Shown here one piece after another: positions 16,664-27,232 of a stretch of 64,000 bases of DNA (positions are counted from its first letter, which is position 1; the number at the start of each line of letters is the position of its first letter). The position numbers were made by a program, and so were the translations under genes. The notes below the pieces were generated by a model. It saw only the letters and a list, made by a program, of their open reading frames with translations, did not search any database and was not told the DNA's origin. The stretch covers positions 186,001 to 250,000 of the forward strand of contig NZ_FWFQ01000002.1 of NCBI RefSeq assembly GCF_900172235.1, given 5' to 3'. Origin of the DNA: Pseudoruegeria aquimaris. Its GTDB lineage: Bacteria; Pseudomonadota; Alphaproteobacteria; Rhodobacterales; Rhodobacteraceae.

Positions 16664-17839
16664 TCATTGATTGCGAATGGGAATGTCCATCTCGTCCATG
16701 CCGATCTCACGGACCAGAACCGGCACACCATAGTCCTTGCCGTCCTGAATTTCGGTGCGGAAATGGTACATGGATTGCATTGCCTGATGATCTTCCGGGC
16801 GGAACATCATCGTGCCTTTGGGGGTTTCCCAAGTGAGCCCCTCCATCGCCGCAATCAACGCTTCGGTGTCTTCCGCGCCCCCGGCCTTCTTGATCGCTTC
16901 AACGATTGCGATACCAGCCGCCATGCCACCGGCCGTAAAGAAATCCGGCGGGCTGTCGAAACGCTCGAAATGCGTTTTCACAAGCCAGTCATTCACCGGA
17001 TTTTTCGGGATCTCGTAGTAGTAGTAGGTAGCGCCTTCCATTCCGGGCAGTTCCTTGTAGGCCTTGAGCGCTGCAAGGATGTTTCCTCCCGTGGCGATCT
17101 CGATACCAAACCGGCCGGGCTCCATCGCGTTGATCTTGCTCATCGGATTGCCACCACCAGCCCAGATGATGAACAACTTCTTCTCTCCTTCGACATCAGC
17201 CAGCGCATTGAAGATGCGTTCTGCGGCAGCGGTGAAATCCGTTGTGTCAGTCGGCACGTATTCCTCATGTGCCAGCGTCGCACCCGTGCCTTCCAAGGCC
17301 TCCTTGAAAGCCGCTACGCCATCGCGACCAAACGCGTAATCCTGCGCCAAGGTTGCAACCGTCACGTTCTCGCCGCCCAGAGCAACAGCGTTCGCAATCG
17401 CATCCTGAGAGGAGTTGCGGCCGGTGCGGAAGATGTATCGGTTCCAGTTTTCTCCGGTGATCGAATCCGCCACCGCGGGCTCCACGATCAACACGCGCTC
17501 GTATTCCTCGGCAACGGGCAGCATCGCCAGGGCAACACCGGAGCTGACCGGGCCAACTGCAATGTGGGCGTCATCGTCGCCGTAAGCCTCTTCCAGTTGC
17601 GCGCGGCCAATGTCCGGCTTCAACTGCGTGTCTTTCTCGATGATGACGATCTTCTCCCCATCGATCTCCATCGTGCCATCCGTGGCGTATTCCAACCCCA
17701 GCTTCAGACCATTGTGGGACTGGGCTGCATAGGCCTCAAAAGGCCCGGTTTTGCCGTAGACATGGGCAATTCTTATTTCCGCAATCGCCGTTGACGAAAT
17801 TAACGCGCCGACAGCGGTTAGTGCAAGCATGCGCAACAT
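16664..17839 (-). CDS. livK: branched-chain-type ABC transporter solute-binding protein (LivK family)
   Basis: 391 residues, first gene of the leftward operon. The start at 17839 is set by GGGAGGAG ideally spaced upstream and yields a signal peptide ending SSTAIAE. Family features are IAHVYGKTGPFEAYA, GVALAMLPVAEEY, and NWNRYIFRTGRNSSQDA, which is typical of periplasmic binding proteins type 1. The bound ligand is unknown. GC is clearly lower than in flanking genes (about 48-55% in lines I counted). A palindromic operator candidate lies 36 bp upstream. Confidence 0.9.
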   Translation of the reverse strand: MLRMLALTAVGALISSTAIAEIRIAHVYGKTGPFEAYAAQSHNGLKLGLEYATDGTMEIDGEKIVIIEKDTQLKPDIGRAQLEEAYGDDDAHIAVGPVSSGVALAMLPVAEEYERVLIVEPAVADSITGENWNRYIFRTGRNSSQDAIANAVALGGENVTVATLAQDYAFGRDGVAAFKEALEGTGATLAHEEYVPTDTTDFTAAAERIFNALADVEGEKKLFIIWAGGGNPMSKINAMEPGRFGIEIATGGNILAALKAYKELPGMEGATYYYYEIPKNPVNDWLVKTHFERFDSPPDFFTAGGMAAGIAIVEAIKKAGGAEDTEALIAAMEGLTWETPKGTMMFRPEDHQAMQSMYHFRTEIQDGKDYGVPVLVREIGMDEMDIPIRNQ

Positions 17840-17874
17840 AAAGGCTCCTCCCGTTTTTCTCCGAAAAAAATGAA

Positions 17875-17894
17875 ACATGAATCATCATTCATGT
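17875..17894. promoter_or_regulatory. candidate TetR operator at the head of the liv/catabolic operon
   Basis: ACATGAAT-CATC-ATTCATGT is a perfect 8-bp inverted repeat with a 4-bp spacer in AT-rich sequence, 36 bp before the livK start codon, where a promoter would be expected. The size and symmetry fit TetR-family operators, and a TetR gene is in the same operon. Confidence 0.6.
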
Positions 17895-18231
17895 AAAGAA
17901 GTTAGTTCACGGAGGGGCCAGCAGGTTGCGCAGAACTCGTTGGAACCGCTTCGAAAGGCAACACGTCCCCTCATGGGGAACCGCCCAGTCCGACGCAGCA
18001 CGGCTTGCTGTGAACCAGAACGATCGAAGGCTCCGCGGAGCGGATGGCCATCAGCCTGGCCCCGTCACGCCTTGATGCCGCCAGGCGCTGCCGACGGAGG
18101 CCGCGCGGGAAGGTCTTCAGACGCCGCTCGGCTCATGCAACGGCGGCGGGTCGTCTTGGAACCTCAGCCATTCAAAATCGCCTGCTGTCGCAAAAACGGA
18201 CTTTGGATGTCGAACGTCAAGAAGGGGGTTT
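17895..18231. other. gene-free stretch between the operon promoter and tRNA-Arg
   Basis: Apart from the operator just left of it I see no coding frame with family-like sequence, no integrase fragment and no repeat. Open frames here run into the tRNA and are artefacts. Confidence 0.5.
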
Positions 18232-18308
18232 TGGCGATCCCTGAAGGACTCGAACCCTCAACCTGCTGATTAGAAGTCAGCTGCTCTATCCAGTTGAGCT
18301 AAGGGACC
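18232..18308 (-). tRNA. tRNA-Arg (anticodon TCT), CCA encoded
   Basis: Read on the minus strand from 18308, the 77 bases fold into a complete cloverleaf. The acceptor stem is GGTCCCT/AGGGATC, the D-arm is GCTC/GAGC, the anticodon arm is CTGA-CTTCTAA-TCAG with TCT at the anticodon, the T-arm is GAGGG-TTCGAGT-CCTTC, the discriminator is G, and CCA is encoded at 18234-18232. TCT reads AGA/AGG arginine codons, which are rare in this GC-rich genome. It borders the low-GC operon, as integrated islands often do. Confidence 0.96.
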
Positions 18309-18401
18309 GCACGCCTTGCCCTTTTGCGAAACGGCCGCGGGCTTGGCAAGGGGATTTCTGGGGCAAAGCGGCGGTTTTGCGCCCGTCCGCGCGGGGAAAG
18401 A

Positions 18402-19022
18402 TCAGAACAGGCCGGCGGTGCGGGCGATCATCGCCGCATGGGTGCGGTTGCGCGCGTCGAGCTTTCGGCACAGCGTCTTCATGTGCAGCTTCACGGTGAC
18501 TTCCTGAAGCTCCAGCTCCAGCGCGATCTCCTTGTTCGAGAGCCCCCGGCAGCCCCCCCCGAGCACCTCCATTTCGCGCTCCGTAAGGCTGCGCGCCATC
18601 TCGGGCAGATCCTCCACCCCGCCCGGCTCCGCCGTCATGAAATCCACCGGGGCGTATTTCTCGCCCGAGGCCATGAAGCGCGCCGCGTTCATCAGGGATT
18701 TCGCCGTCATCGTCTTGGGCAGGAATCCGGCCGCTCCCGCATCGAGCGCGGCCTGCGCCACGGCCCGGCTGGCGACGCCGCTCATCAGCGCCACGGGCGT
18801 GCCCCGGCCGGCGGCCAGCGCCCGCGCGAGCCCGTCCAGCCCGTCCATGCCCGGCATGTTGAAATCCAGCAGCACCAGATCGAATTCGCCCTCGGCGTCC
18901 AACACCGTGAGGGCGCCGTCCAGATCCCCCGCGGTAGCCACCTCGACGCCCGGCTCGGAGGTGAGCAGCATGCGCATCATGTCCAGCACGAGGTCGTGAT
19001 CATCCGCAACGAGGATCTTCAA
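18402..19022 (-). CDS. LuxR/NarL-type response regulator
   Basis: 206 residues. The receiver domain (1-120) has the acidic pocket ADDHD, phosphoacceptor Asp53 in LLDFNMPG and Lys in FLPKTM. The C-terminal LuxR helix-turn-helix includes LTEREMEVLGGGCRGLSNKE. The TTG start at 19022 is chosen because GGAG lies about 7 bases upstream and gives the standard MKILVADDHD; an ATG at 19070 would add 16 atypical residues. It is divergent from the small oxidoreductase-like gene and the hybrid kinase, which suggests one signalling unit. The shared promoter region contains the GATAGG motif. Confidence 0.85.
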   Translation of the reverse strand: MKILVADDHDLVLDMMRMLLTSEPGVEVATAGDLDGALTVLDAEGEFDLVLLDFNMPGMDGLDGLARALAAGRGTPVALMSGVASRAVAQAALDAGAAGFLPKTMTAKSLMNAARFMASGEKYAPVDFMTAEPGGVEDLPEMARSLTEREMEVLGGGCRGLSNKEIALELELQEVTVKLHMKTLCRKLDARNRTHAAMIARTAGLF

Positions 19023-19106
19023 TACGATTCTCCAAATGAGGCCAAAGGCACTGGCCCCATAAAACCCCATTCACAGCCATCCGGCCAGACGTGAGGCGCA
19101 GGAAAT

Positions 19107-19124
19107 CCTATACATTCGGATAGG
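19107..19124. promoter_or_regulatory. GATAGG palindromic motif in the divergent promoter region
   Basis: CCTATACATTCGGATAGG lies 85 bp from each of the divergent start codons (TTG at 19022 and ATG at 19210). It is partly palindromic (CCTAT/ATAGG) and matches the site at 6684-6701 in 16 of 18 positions. Candidate binding site for the adjacent response regulator. Confidence 0.5.
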
Positions 19125-19209
19125 GCTCTACACTCTTGCCTCGGCGAGCCGAGTCGGGGAATGGATTAAGCATCGGGCGACGCTTTGATCGAGAAGGAGG
19201 TTCGCAGAG

Positions 19210-19740
19210 ATGATGTCGGCTTTGCAGAAAACGGGTTTGCGCACGCATGTGCTGGGCGGCGTGGTTGCCGTCATGGCCGCGGCTTCCGCCTGGGCGGGGG
19301 AACTCCCTGAACCGGGCGGGGAAGTCATCCTCACGGTGTCGGGCGCGATCGGCACGACCAACGCCGAGGGCGCCGCGCGCTTCGATCTCGCCATGCTCAT
19401 GGAGATGGAAAAGCAGGAATTCACCACCACCACGATCTGGACAGACACCGCCGACACTTACACCGGCGTGGCGCTCAAGACGCTGCTCGACGAACTCGAT
19501 GCACAGGGCACCACCATCAAGGCCAGCGCGATCAACGACTACACGATCGAGATCCCGGTGGACTCCCTGACCGACTCCTACCCCATCGTCGCCTACCACC
19601 GGAACGGCGAGGAAATGCCGGTCCGCAACAAGGGGCCGCTGTGGGTGATCTACCCCTACGACAGCAGCAAGGAACTGCAGAGCGAGGTGATCTATTCGCG
19701 CAGCATCTGGCAGCTTGACCGCCTCGAAGTGACAAACTAG
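19210..19740 (+). CDS. small exported protein with molybdopterin-oxidoreductase (SUOX-like) fold
   Basis: 176 residues with a Sec signal peptide ending SAWAGE. The pattern YTGVALKTLLDELDAQGTT, then INDYTIEIPVDSL and RNKGPLWVIYPY, matches the oxidoreductase molybdopterin-binding domain fold. No cysteine is present in the mature chain, so a bound molybdenum cofactor ligated by Cys is unlikely and it may instead be a ligand sensor. AAGGAGG sits 9 bases upstream of the ATG. The hybrid kinase begins 35 bp downstream, so the two are co-transcribed. A periplasmic accessory/sensor role for that kinase is my inference. Confidence 0.7.
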   Translation: MMSALQKTGLRTHVLGGVVAVMAAASAWAGELPEPGGEVILTVSGAIGTTNAEGAARFDLAMLMEMEKQEFTTTTIWTDTADTYTGVALKTLLDELDAQGTTIKASAINDYTIEIPVDSLTDSYPIVAYHRNGEEMPVRNKGPLWVIYPYDSSKELQSEVIYSRSIWQLDRLEVTN

Positions 19741-19775
19741 GGGAAACGCCCGACACAACCAAAGAGGGCGGAAAC

Positions 19776-22337
19776 ATGGGCGAAGCGGCGGGACCTTTGA
19801 CACGGTGGCAGGGGGCCCGATACGCCCTTCTAACGCTGTTTCTGCTGGCCGGGATCGGCCTCCTTGCCTTTCTCGGCTATGAAACGCGCGTGCAGCTCGA
19901 CAGGCTCGAGCGCGCGCCCAACGAGAACGCGCAATACATCTACGCCCAGCTCGAGGTCGAGCACCTGCGGCTGCTCGAAGCGCTCGCGAAGGCCGCCCGT
20001 TCGCCCTACCCCGATCTCGACGACGTCCGCACGCGGTTCGACATCCTCTTCTCCCGCGCCGACATCGTGGGAATCCGGCGCCAGAGCCTGGAGCCCGAGC
20101 TCGGCGATCCGCTGGAGCAGGGCGTGCAGGAGATGCTCGCCTTCCTCAACGGTCTTCTGCCCCTGATCGACAGCCCCGACGCGGTGCTGGCCGGCGCGCT
20201 GAACCGGCTGCGCGACGAGGTGCAGGCCGCCTACCCCGAGACCCGTGACCTGGCGCAGAAGGCGCTCATCATCTTCGCGGAGGCCGCCGAGGAGCGGCGC
20301 GAGGAAGTACGCCGCCTCGTGCTGCTGACGAGCACGCTGGCCGTTGTTCTGGTGCTTGCGCTTGCGCTCATCGTCGTCGTGCTGCTGCGCGTCTACCAGC
20401 GCGCCGCCGCGCTCGCGCGGGACAACGCGCAGGCCCGCGAGAGGCTCCAGGCCACCGTGGGCGCCTCGCAGGATGCCGTTCTGGTGATGGATACCGATTT
20501 CGCCCTCATGGAGGTGGCCGGCGGCGCGGAGCGCATTTTCGGCGAGGACGTGGCGGCGCGGCTCGGCGAGCCCATGCCCGAGGCGCTGCTGCCCGAAGAT
20601 CAGGCCGCCACCTTCCGCGAAACGCTGAAGGCCCGCAGCGAGGGCCGCGCCGGCCCCGGCGGGCTGGTGGAGCTGACCGCCCGGCGCACCGACGGCAGCC
20701 TGTTCCCGGCGGAGGCCACGCTGGCGGCGGCCACCGGCCCGCGCGGCCAGTTCTTCGTGTGCTTCCTGCGCGACATCTCCGAGCGCCGCCGCGCCGAGGA
20801 CGCCCGCAAGGAAGCGCTGGACCGCGCGGTGAAGGCCGAGAAGGCGAAATCCGAATTCATCGCGGTGATGAGCCACGAGATGCGCACGCCGCTCAACGGG
20901 CTGATGGCGGCGCTGGAGATCCTCGACGAGCCGCGCCTCACCCCGAAACAGAAGCGCTACATCGGCGTGGCGCGCACCACCAGCCAGCAGCTCCTCGCCC
21001 ATGTGAACGACGTGCTCCAGATCTCGAAGCTGGAGAGCGGCACCTTCACCCCCGCCCGCGAGACCTTCAGCCCGGCGCAGTTCCTGCAGGCGGTCGCGGC
21101 GGCCAACGAGCCGCTCGTTGAAGCCAGCGGCAACCGGCTCGTCCTCGCCACGCCGACCCCGCCCGAAGGCCCCGTCACCGGAGATCGCGGCCGGCTGAAC
21201 CAGATCCTGCTGAACCTGTTGGGCAACGCGGCGAAATTCACCCGCAACGGCACCATCACGCTGGGCTGCGAGCCCCGCGCGCAGGAGGGCGAGACCCTGC
21301 GGCTGCGCTTCTGGGTGCAGGACACCGGCGAAGGCATCGCCGCCGAGGATCTCGCGCGCATCTTCGAGGATTTCGTCACCCTCGACCCGGCCTTCCAGCG
21401 CGAATCCAGCGGCACCGGGCTCGGGCTGTCGATCGCCCGCCGCCTGGCGCAGGCGCTGGGTGGCGAGATCGGCGTCGAGTCCGAGCTGGGCAAGGGCAGC
21501 ACCTTCTGGGTCGATCTACCCTTCGAGCGCGGTGCGCAGGACGCCAGCGGCCCGGTGCAGGCCGCGAGCCTCTCGCCCCTGCCCGCCCCGGTGGACGGCG
21601 CCGCGCTGGAGGTGCTGGTGGTGGAGGACAACGCCATCAACCGCATGATCGCACGCGAGTTCATTGAAAGCACCGGCGCCCATGTGACGGAGGCCGCCGA
21701 CGGGCTGGAGGGCGTCCAGATGGCGCAGGAGAAGCGCTTTGACGCGATCTTCATGGACATCGGCATGCCGCAGCTCGACGGCATGACGGCCACGCGCCGC
21801 ATCCGCTCGGGAGGCGCTTCGGCGGAGGCGCCGATCTTCGGCCTGACGGCCCACGCCCAGCCGGAAGACATCGCCAGCTTCCTCGAAGCCGGGATGCAGG
21901 ACGTTCTGGTGAAACCCGTGCGCCGCGCCGACATCCACGCCCTGCTCGGCAGTTCCGGCCCGGCGCAGGGCGAGGATGACGAGGATCCGGCCGACACGCT
22001 GGTGAACGCCCAGGCGATCGAAGAGCTGCTGCAGATGCTGGGAGAGGAAACGCTGATGGGCACCTTCCTGCGGTTTGCGGAGGAAACGCAGGCGGTGCTG
22101 GCCGATCTGCCCGAGGCCCCCTCCCCCGAGATCGCCCCGATGCTGCACCGGCTGGCCGGATCGGCCGGCAGCTTCGGTGCGCTGCGGTTCCGCCATGCGC
22201 TCCTCGTGGCCGAGGGCGCGGCGAAGGAGGGCCACGCCGGCGACTACGCCGAGGCCCTCGCCGAAGTGTCCGCCGTCTGGCAGGACACCACCGCCGCCTA
22301 TGCCGAGATCGGCCTGCTGCTGGACGACGGTTTCTAG
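19776..22337 (+). CDS. membrane hybrid histidine kinase with PAS, receiver and HPt domains
   Basis: 853 residues. A membrane helix near 12-32, a periplasmic segment and a second helix near 176-205 are followed by a PAS domain and then HisKA with His367 in VMSHEMRTPLNG. The HATPase has NQILLNLLGNAAKFT, DTGEGIA and GTGLGLSIARRL. A receiver domain has Asp661 in FMDIGMPQLDG, and a C-terminal HPt domain has His791 in MLHRLAGSAGS. This layout supports a His-Asp-His-Asp phosphorelay ending on a separate regulator, most simply the LuxR-type protein at 18402-19022. It follows the small exported oxidoreductase-fold gene. The signal is unknown. Confidence 0.9.
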   Translation: MGEAAGPLTRWQGARYALLTLFLLAGIGLLAFLGYETRVQLDRLERAPNENAQYIYAQLEVEHLRLLEALAKAARSPYPDLDDVRTRFDILFSRADIVGIRRQSLEPELGDPLEQGVQEMLAFLNGLLPLIDSPDAVLAGALNRLRDEVQAAYPETRDLAQKALIIFAEAAEERREEVRRLVLLTSTLAVVLVLALALIVVVLLRVYQRAAALARDNAQARERLQATVGASQDAVLVMDTDFALMEVAGGAERIFGEDVAARLGEPMPEALLPEDQAATFRETLKARSEGRAGPGGLVELTARRTDGSLFPAEATLAAATGPRGQFFVCFLRDISERRRAEDARKEALDRAVKAEKAKSEFIAVMSHEMRTPLNGLMAALEILDEPRLTPKQKRYIGVARTTSQQLLAHVNDVLQISKLESGTFTPARETFSPAQFLQAVAAANEPLVEASGNRLVLATPTPPEGPVTGDRGRLNQILLNLLGNAAKFTRNGTITLGCEPRAQEGETLRLRFWVQDTGEGIAAEDLARIFEDFVTLDPAFQRESSGTGLGLSIARRLAQALGGEIGVESELGKGSTFWVDLPFERGAQDASGPVQAASLSPLPAPVDGAALEVLVVEDNAINRMIAREFIESTGAHVTEAADGLEGVQMAQEKRFDAIFMDIGMPQLDGMTATRRIRSGGASAEAPIFGLTAHAQPEDIASFLEAGMQDVLVKPVRRADIHALLGSSGPAQGEDDEDPADTLVNAQAIEELLQMLGEETLMGTFLRFAEETQAVLADLPEAPSPEIAPMLHRLAGSAGSFGALRFRHALLVAEGAAKEGHAGDYAEALAEVSAVWQDTTAAYAEIGLLLDDGF

Positions 22338-22382
22338 GCTCCGGTGCCTCGGCCTAGGGGAAGGCCGCCGCCGCCCGTGCCA

Positions 22383-22421
22383 ATAAAAAACGCCCGCCGG
22401 CCTCCTCTTGCCAGCGGGCGT
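22383..22421 (-). terminator. intrinsic terminator after scpA
   Basis: On the minus strand ACGCCCGC/GCGGGCGT forms an extended GC-rich stem, followed by six T bases (22390-22385). It lies 28 bases after the scpA stop. Confidence 0.85.
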
Positions 22422-22448
22422 GGGTGCGCCGGGTGATCCGGGGAAAGA

Positions 22449-24581
<2,133 letters not shown>

Positions 24582-24717
24582 GAGTCCATCCTCATTCGAT
24601 CAGGCGGCCAGCGCCGCCGGCGCCACCGGGAGGGGCGGCAAAAATTTCGTGATTACAGGCGCTTTGCCCGTGGATTTTGCCCATGCAGCGCATATATCGT
24701 GAGGCACAGGAGGCCGC

Positions 24718-25182
24718 ATGAAGCAGTTTGTTGCCCTGGCACTGGCTGGGCTGATCTTGAGTTCCAACGCCCCCGCATCGGCGCAGGAGGCCACGGCGAC
24801 CGTGCCCGCGATGGTGCCGGAGTTCGCGGTGATCGACGCGCAGGACGCCGAACTGGATGCGTTTCTTTGGGTGTCCCGGCCGATCGTCGTTTTTGCCGAC
24901 ACCGACGCCGACCCCCGCTTCCACCAGCAGATGGAATACCTGCGCGCCGAATGGCCGATGCTGGCGGAGCGCGACGTGGTGGTGATCACCGACACCGACC
25001 CCGCGGCGGCCTCGGCCATCCGCACCAAGCTGCGCCCGCGCGGCTTCATGATGACGCTCATCGGCAAGGACGGGCGCGTGGCCCTGCGCAAACCCCAGCC
25101 CTGGACGGTGCGCGAGATCACCCGCACGATCGACAAGATGCCCGACCGGGTGCAGGAGATCCGCGAACGCCGCGGCTCGTAG
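24718..25182 (+). CDS. DUF4174 family exported protein
   Basis: 154 residues with a Sec signal peptide ending ASAQE. The mature part, with FLWVSRPIVVFADTDADP, ERDVVVITDTDP and LRPRGFMMTLIGKDG, matches the DUF4174 thioredoxin-like-fold family common in Rhodobacterales. No CxxC is present, so no thiol chemistry is implied. It sits on the opposite strand between scpA and pccA, divergent from scpA (24582-24717 shared) and convergent with pccA, with 19 bp between their stops. Function unknown. Confidence 0.8.
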   Translation: MKQFVALALAGLILSSNAPASAQEATATVPAMVPEFAVIDAQDAELDAFLWVSRPIVVFADTDADPRFHQQMEYLRAEWPMLAERDVVVITDTDPAAASAIRTKLRPRGFMMTLIGKDGRVALRKPQPWTVREITRTIDKMPDRVQEIRERRGS

Positions 25183-25201
25183 GGGCTGCGCAGGGCGAGG
25201 C

Positions 25202-27232
25202 TCATTCGAACTCCATGATCACGTCGTCCACCGCCAGGCTGTCGCCCGGGCCGGCATTGATCTTGGACACCACCGCCTTCTTCTCGGCGCGCAGGATGTT
25301 CTCCATCTTCATCGCCTCCACCGTGCAGAGCGCCTGGCCTTCCTGAACCTCGTCGCCCACCTCGACATTGACCTGCACGATCAAGCCCGGCATCGGGCAG
25401 AGCAGCATCTTGGAGGTATCCGGCGGCAGTTTCTCGGGCATCAGGGCGGCCAGTTCCGCCTGGCGCGGGGTGCGCACGTGCACCTTCAGGTCCGCGCCGC
25501 GGCTGCGCAGCCGGAAGCCCGAGGTGATCTTGTTCACCTTCAGCACCAGCGGCGCGCCGTCCAGATCGATGCGTGCAAGGCTCTTGCCCGGTGTCCAGTC
25601 CGAGGCCACGCGGTGGCGGGTGCCATCCTCGAAGGTCACCGTGGAGCCCTCCGGATCGGCGGCGATGGAGAGCGGGAAGCTCTGGCCCTGAAGGCTCACC
25701 ACCCATTCGGTGCCCACGGTGCGCTCGTGGTTGTCCATCCGGCCCGACACGCGGGTGCGGCGGATCTCGGCGACGCGATACATGGCGGCGGCGGAGGCGG
25801 CGATCTTCTTCAGCTCGGCCTCGGGCAGGGTCACGCCCTCGAAGCCGTCCGGGTATTCCTCGGCGATGAAGGCCGTCGTCATCTCGCCGGAGATGAAACG
25901 CGGATGGTCCATCACGGCGGAGAGGAACGGCAGGTTGTGGCCGATGCCCTCCACCTCGAAACTGTCCAGCGCCACGCGCATCGCGGCGATGGCGGCGTCG
26001 CGCGTGGGGGCCCAGGTGCAGAGCTTGGCGATCATCGGATCGTAATACATGCTGATCTCGCCGCCCTCGTAGACGCCGGTGTCATTGCGCACCACCACGT
26101 CCCCGGCCGCGCCCGGCGCGGTGCCCGGCGTGTAGGCGGCGGTTTCCGCGGGCGGGCGGTATGTGGTGAGCCGGCCGATGGAGGGCAGGAAGTTGCGGTA
26201 GGGATCCTCGGCGTAGAGCCGGTTCTCGATGGCCCAGCCGGTGAGCTTCACGTCCTCCTGCGTCAGCGAGAGTTTCTCGCCGTTGGCCACGCGGATCATC
26301 TGCTCCACGAGGTCCACGCCGGTGATCAGCTCGGTGACCGGGTGCTCCACCTGCAGACGGGTGTTCATTTCGAGGAAGTAGAAGTTCTTCTCCCCGTCCA
26401 CGATGAACTCCACCGTGCCGGCGGAGGCGTAATCCACGGCCTTGGCCAGCGCCACCGCCTGCTCGCCCATGGCCTTGCGGGTGGCCTCGTCGAGGAAGGG
26501 CGACGGCGCCTCCTCCACCACTTTCTGGTTGCGGCGCTGGATCGAGCATTCGCGCTCGCCCAGGTAGATGCCGTTGCCGTGGCCGTCGCAGAGCACCTGG
26601 ATCTCGATGTGACGCGGCTGGGTGACGAATTTCTCGATGAAGATGCGGTCGTCGCCGAAGGAATTGGCGGCCTCGTTCTTGGAGGATTGGAAGCCCTCTC
26701 GGGCCTCGGTGTCGTTCCACGCAATCCGCATCCCCTTGCCGCCGCCCCCGGCGGAGGCCTTGATCATCACCGGGTAGCCGATCTGGTTGGAGATCTTCAC
26801 CGCCTCCTCGGCATCCTCGATCAGCCCCATGTAGCCCGGCACCGTGGAGACACCCGCCTCCTGCGCGATCTTCTTGGAGGTGATCTTGTCGCCCATGGCT
26901 TCGATGGCGCCGGCGGGCGGCCCGATGAAGGCCACGCCTTCCTTGGCCAGCGCCTCGGCGAAGAGCTTGTTTTCAGACAGGAACCCATAGCCCGGATGCA
27001 CCGCCTGCGCGCCGGTCTGGCGGATGGCGTCCATGATCTTGTCGATCACGATGTAGGATTGGTTCGCCGGCGCCGGGCCGATGTGCACCGCCTCGTCCGC
27101 CATCTTCACGTGCAGCGCCTGCCTGTCGGCGTCGGAATAGACGGCGACCGTCTTGATGCCCATCTTGCGGGCCGTCTTGATGACGCGGCAGGCGATTTCG
27201 CCCCGGTTGGCGATCAGGATCTTTTCAAACAT
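25202..27232 (-). CDS. pccA: propionyl-CoA carboxylase alpha subunit (biotin carboxylase + BCCP)
   Basis: 676 residues. The biotin carboxylase domain starts MFEKILIANRGEIACRVI and carries the ATP-grasp motif KASAGGGGKGMRI and EMNTRLQVEHPVTE. A BT-type linker follows, then a C-terminal biotinyl domain with the biotin attachment motif VEAMKMEN (Lys about 641). The complex with PccB carboxylates propionyl-CoA to methylmalonyl-CoA. The start at 27232 fits the family; the frame stays open 89 codons upstream with no sense. It is the last gene in the direction of the pccB locus, and the four small genes between pccB and pccA are all co-oriented. Confidence 0.96.
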   Translation of the reverse strand: MFEKILIANRGEIACRVIKTARKMGIKTVAVYSDADRQALHVKMADEAVHIGPAPANQSYIVIDKIMDAIRQTGAQAVHPGYGFLSENKLFAEALAKEGVAFIGPPAGAIEAMGDKITSKKIAQEAGVSTVPGYMGLIEDAEEAVKISNQIGYPVMIKASAGGGGKGMRIAWNDTEAREGFQSSKNEAANSFGDDRIFIEKFVTQPRHIEIQVLCDGHGNGIYLGERECSIQRRNQKVVEEAPSPFLDEATRKAMGEQAVALAKAVDYASAGTVEFIVDGEKNFYFLEMNTRLQVEHPVTELITGVDLVEQMIRVANGEKLSLTQEDVKLTGWAIENRLYAEDPYRNFLPSIGRLTTYRPPAETAAYTPGTAPGAAGDVVVRNDTGVYEGGEISMYYDPMIAKLCTWAPTRDAAIAAMRVALDSFEVEGIGHNLPFLSAVMDHPRFISGEMTTAFIAEEYPDGFEGVTLPEAELKKIAASAAAMYRVAEIRRTRVSGRMDNHERTVGTEWVVSLQGQSFPLSIAADPEGSTVTFEDGTRHRVASDWTPGKSLARIDLDGAPLVLKVNKITSGFRLRSRGADLKVHVRTPRQAELAALMPEKLPPDTSKMLLCPMPGLIVQVNVEVGDEVQEGQALCTVEAMKMENILRAEKKAVVSKINAGPGDSLAVDDVIMEFE

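Noticed and set aside
17877-18269. A small plus-strand gene ending near the tRNA
   Set aside because: Its C-terminus is translated tRNA sequence, and the rest has no domain or ribosome site.
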